A stretch of DNA of 49,621 nucleotides from VXYL01 sp964348085 (GTDB taxonomy: Bacteria; Pseudomonadota; Gammaproteobacteria; Pseudomonadales; Azotimanducaceae): positions 1-49,621 of the forward strand of contig CAYGBI010000024.1 of assembly GCA_964348085.1 (NCBI GenBank), given 5' to 3'. Positions 48,896 through 49,621 of the stretch are shown piece after piece. Made by a program: the position numbers and the translations under genes. Under the pieces are notes generated by a model. That model had not been told where the DNA came from and did not search any database. It saw only the letters and a list, made by a program, of their open reading frames with translations. Each line of letters starts with the position of its first letter. Position 1 is the stretch's first letter.

Positions 48896-49621
48896 ATGGA
48901 CTTGGCCGACAAACACGCGGTAATCACCGGCGCCGGCAGCGGCATCGGCGCGGCCACGGCACGGGAATTCGCGCGCTTAGGCGCCCAAGTGGTGGTCGCC
49001 GACATCAACGGAGACGGCGCCCGAGAGGTCGCGACGGCCATTGGCGGCAAGGCGGTTGTCGGAGACGTGAGCAAAGAGGCGGACGTGAACGCCTTGGTGC
49101 TCGAAGCCGAGCGGCACTACGGCCCCGTGGACGTCTTCTTCTCCAACGCCGGCATCGCCACCGGAGGCTCACCTCTCGATACGCCCATCAACGTGTGGGA
49201 CGAACAATGGCAGGTCAACCTGATGGCGCACGTGTTCGCCGTGCGCGCCGTCTTGCCCGGCATGCTCGAACGCGGCGCCGGCTATCTCCTGCACACGGCG
49301 TCCATGGCCGGCATCCTCACCACGCACGGCAATCTCACCTACGCGGTGACCAAACATGCCGTCGTTGGCCTCGCCGAGTGGCTGGCCATCACCTACCACG
49401 ACAAGGGCATTCGGGTTTCCCTGCTCGCCCCCTTGGGCGTCAACACGCCCATGCTCGGCAGCTCGCCGTCCGGTTTCGCCAGCAACGCCGCAGGGCCGAT
49501 CAAGGAACCGGAAGAGGTGGCACAGATGGTCGCCGAGGCGGTATTCGAGGAGCGCTTCTTGATCCTCACCGACCCCATCGCGCAAACGTGGATGGATCGC
49601 AAGGCGAGCGATCTCGAACGC
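48896..49621 (+). CDS. Short-chain dehydrogenase/reductase, truncated by window end
   Basis: The open frame starts at ATG 48896 behind TTGGAG and runs off the edge with 242 codons. The cofactor motif is TGAGSGIG, the NAG motif is FFSNAGIATG, and the catalytic residues are Ser in HTASMAG and YAVTK. The Asp after the second strand (VVVADING) favours NAD over NADP. It is divergent from the quinohemoprotein gene across 64 bases. The substrate is unknown. Confidence 0.92.
   Translation, partial: MDLADKHAVITGAGSGIGAATAREFARLGAQVVVADINGDGAREVATAIGGKAVVGDVSKEADVNALVLEAERHYGPVDVFFSNAGIATGGSPLDTPINVWDEQWQVNLMAHVFAVRAVLPGMLERGAGYLLHTASMAGILTTHGNLTYAVTKHAVVGLAEWLAITYHDKGIRVSLLAPLGVNTPMLGSSPSGFASNAAGPIKEPEEVAQMVAEAVFEERFLILTDPIAQTWMDRKASDLER

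Overview
The window is GC-rich, gene-dense chromosomal DNA. Gene content and order point to a gammaproteobacterium or close relative: dciA-like/secA/argJ, pilB-pilC-(insert)-pilD-coaE beside pilA, divergent nadC/ampD, a homodimeric-type aceE-aceF pair, and ptsN with an HPr gene near hpf. groESL sits behind a perfect CIRCE operator. Catabolic oxygenases, adhesins and an ankyrin-repeat protein would suit a marine or host-associated uncultured lineage. That last point is inference; no marker gene here fixes the taxonomy.

Region 1 (1-11.3 kb, minus strand) is a type IVb-like pilus locus of the R64/TCP kind: PilP-like protein, secretion ATPase, GspF-type platform protein, three prepilins, lipoprotein secretin and an unknown partial gene. 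Two YadA-like trimeric autotransporter genes lie directly upstream on the same strand. They come from a tandem duplication, and decayed fragments of both flanking genes (the PilP-like gene and the dioxygenase gene) are still visible between them.

Region 2 (11.4-18.1 kb) mixes metabolic genes with the nitrogen-type phosphotransferase genes: a TauD-type dioxygenase overlapping an aldo/keto-reductase-like gene without the usual catalytic residues, a nuclease-like hypothetical gene, an amidohydrolase, ptsN, an HPr gene, a Rieske oxygenase and hpf. Region 3 (18.1-30.4 kb) holds a dciA-like gene, secA, argJ, coaE and a complete type IVa pilus core (pilD, pilC, pilB, pilA and a second pilin). An aldo/keto reductase gene is wedged between pilC and pilD.

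Region 4 (30.4-42.5 kb) is mostly housekeeping: tRNA-Thr(CGT), nadC, ampD with a sugar kinase that may act in cell-wall recycling, pyruvate dehydrogenase E1 and E2, a PduO-type cobalamin adenosyltransferase, a CmcJ/NvfI-like oxygenase, an alkyltransferase-like DNA repair protein, groESL, a 2Fe-2S ferredoxin and an ankyrin protein. Region 5 (42.5-49.6 kb) is accessory: a lipoprotein with a degenerate hydrolase fold downstream of a C14 tract, a ThDP enzyme, a rhomboid protease, a membrane-anchored quinohemoprotein dehydrogenase and a truncated short-chain dehydrogenase.

The most unusual part is region 1. It combines trimeric adhesins inside a pilus locus, a cysteine-rich prepilin carrying calcium-loop-like repeats, and a legible duplication scar.
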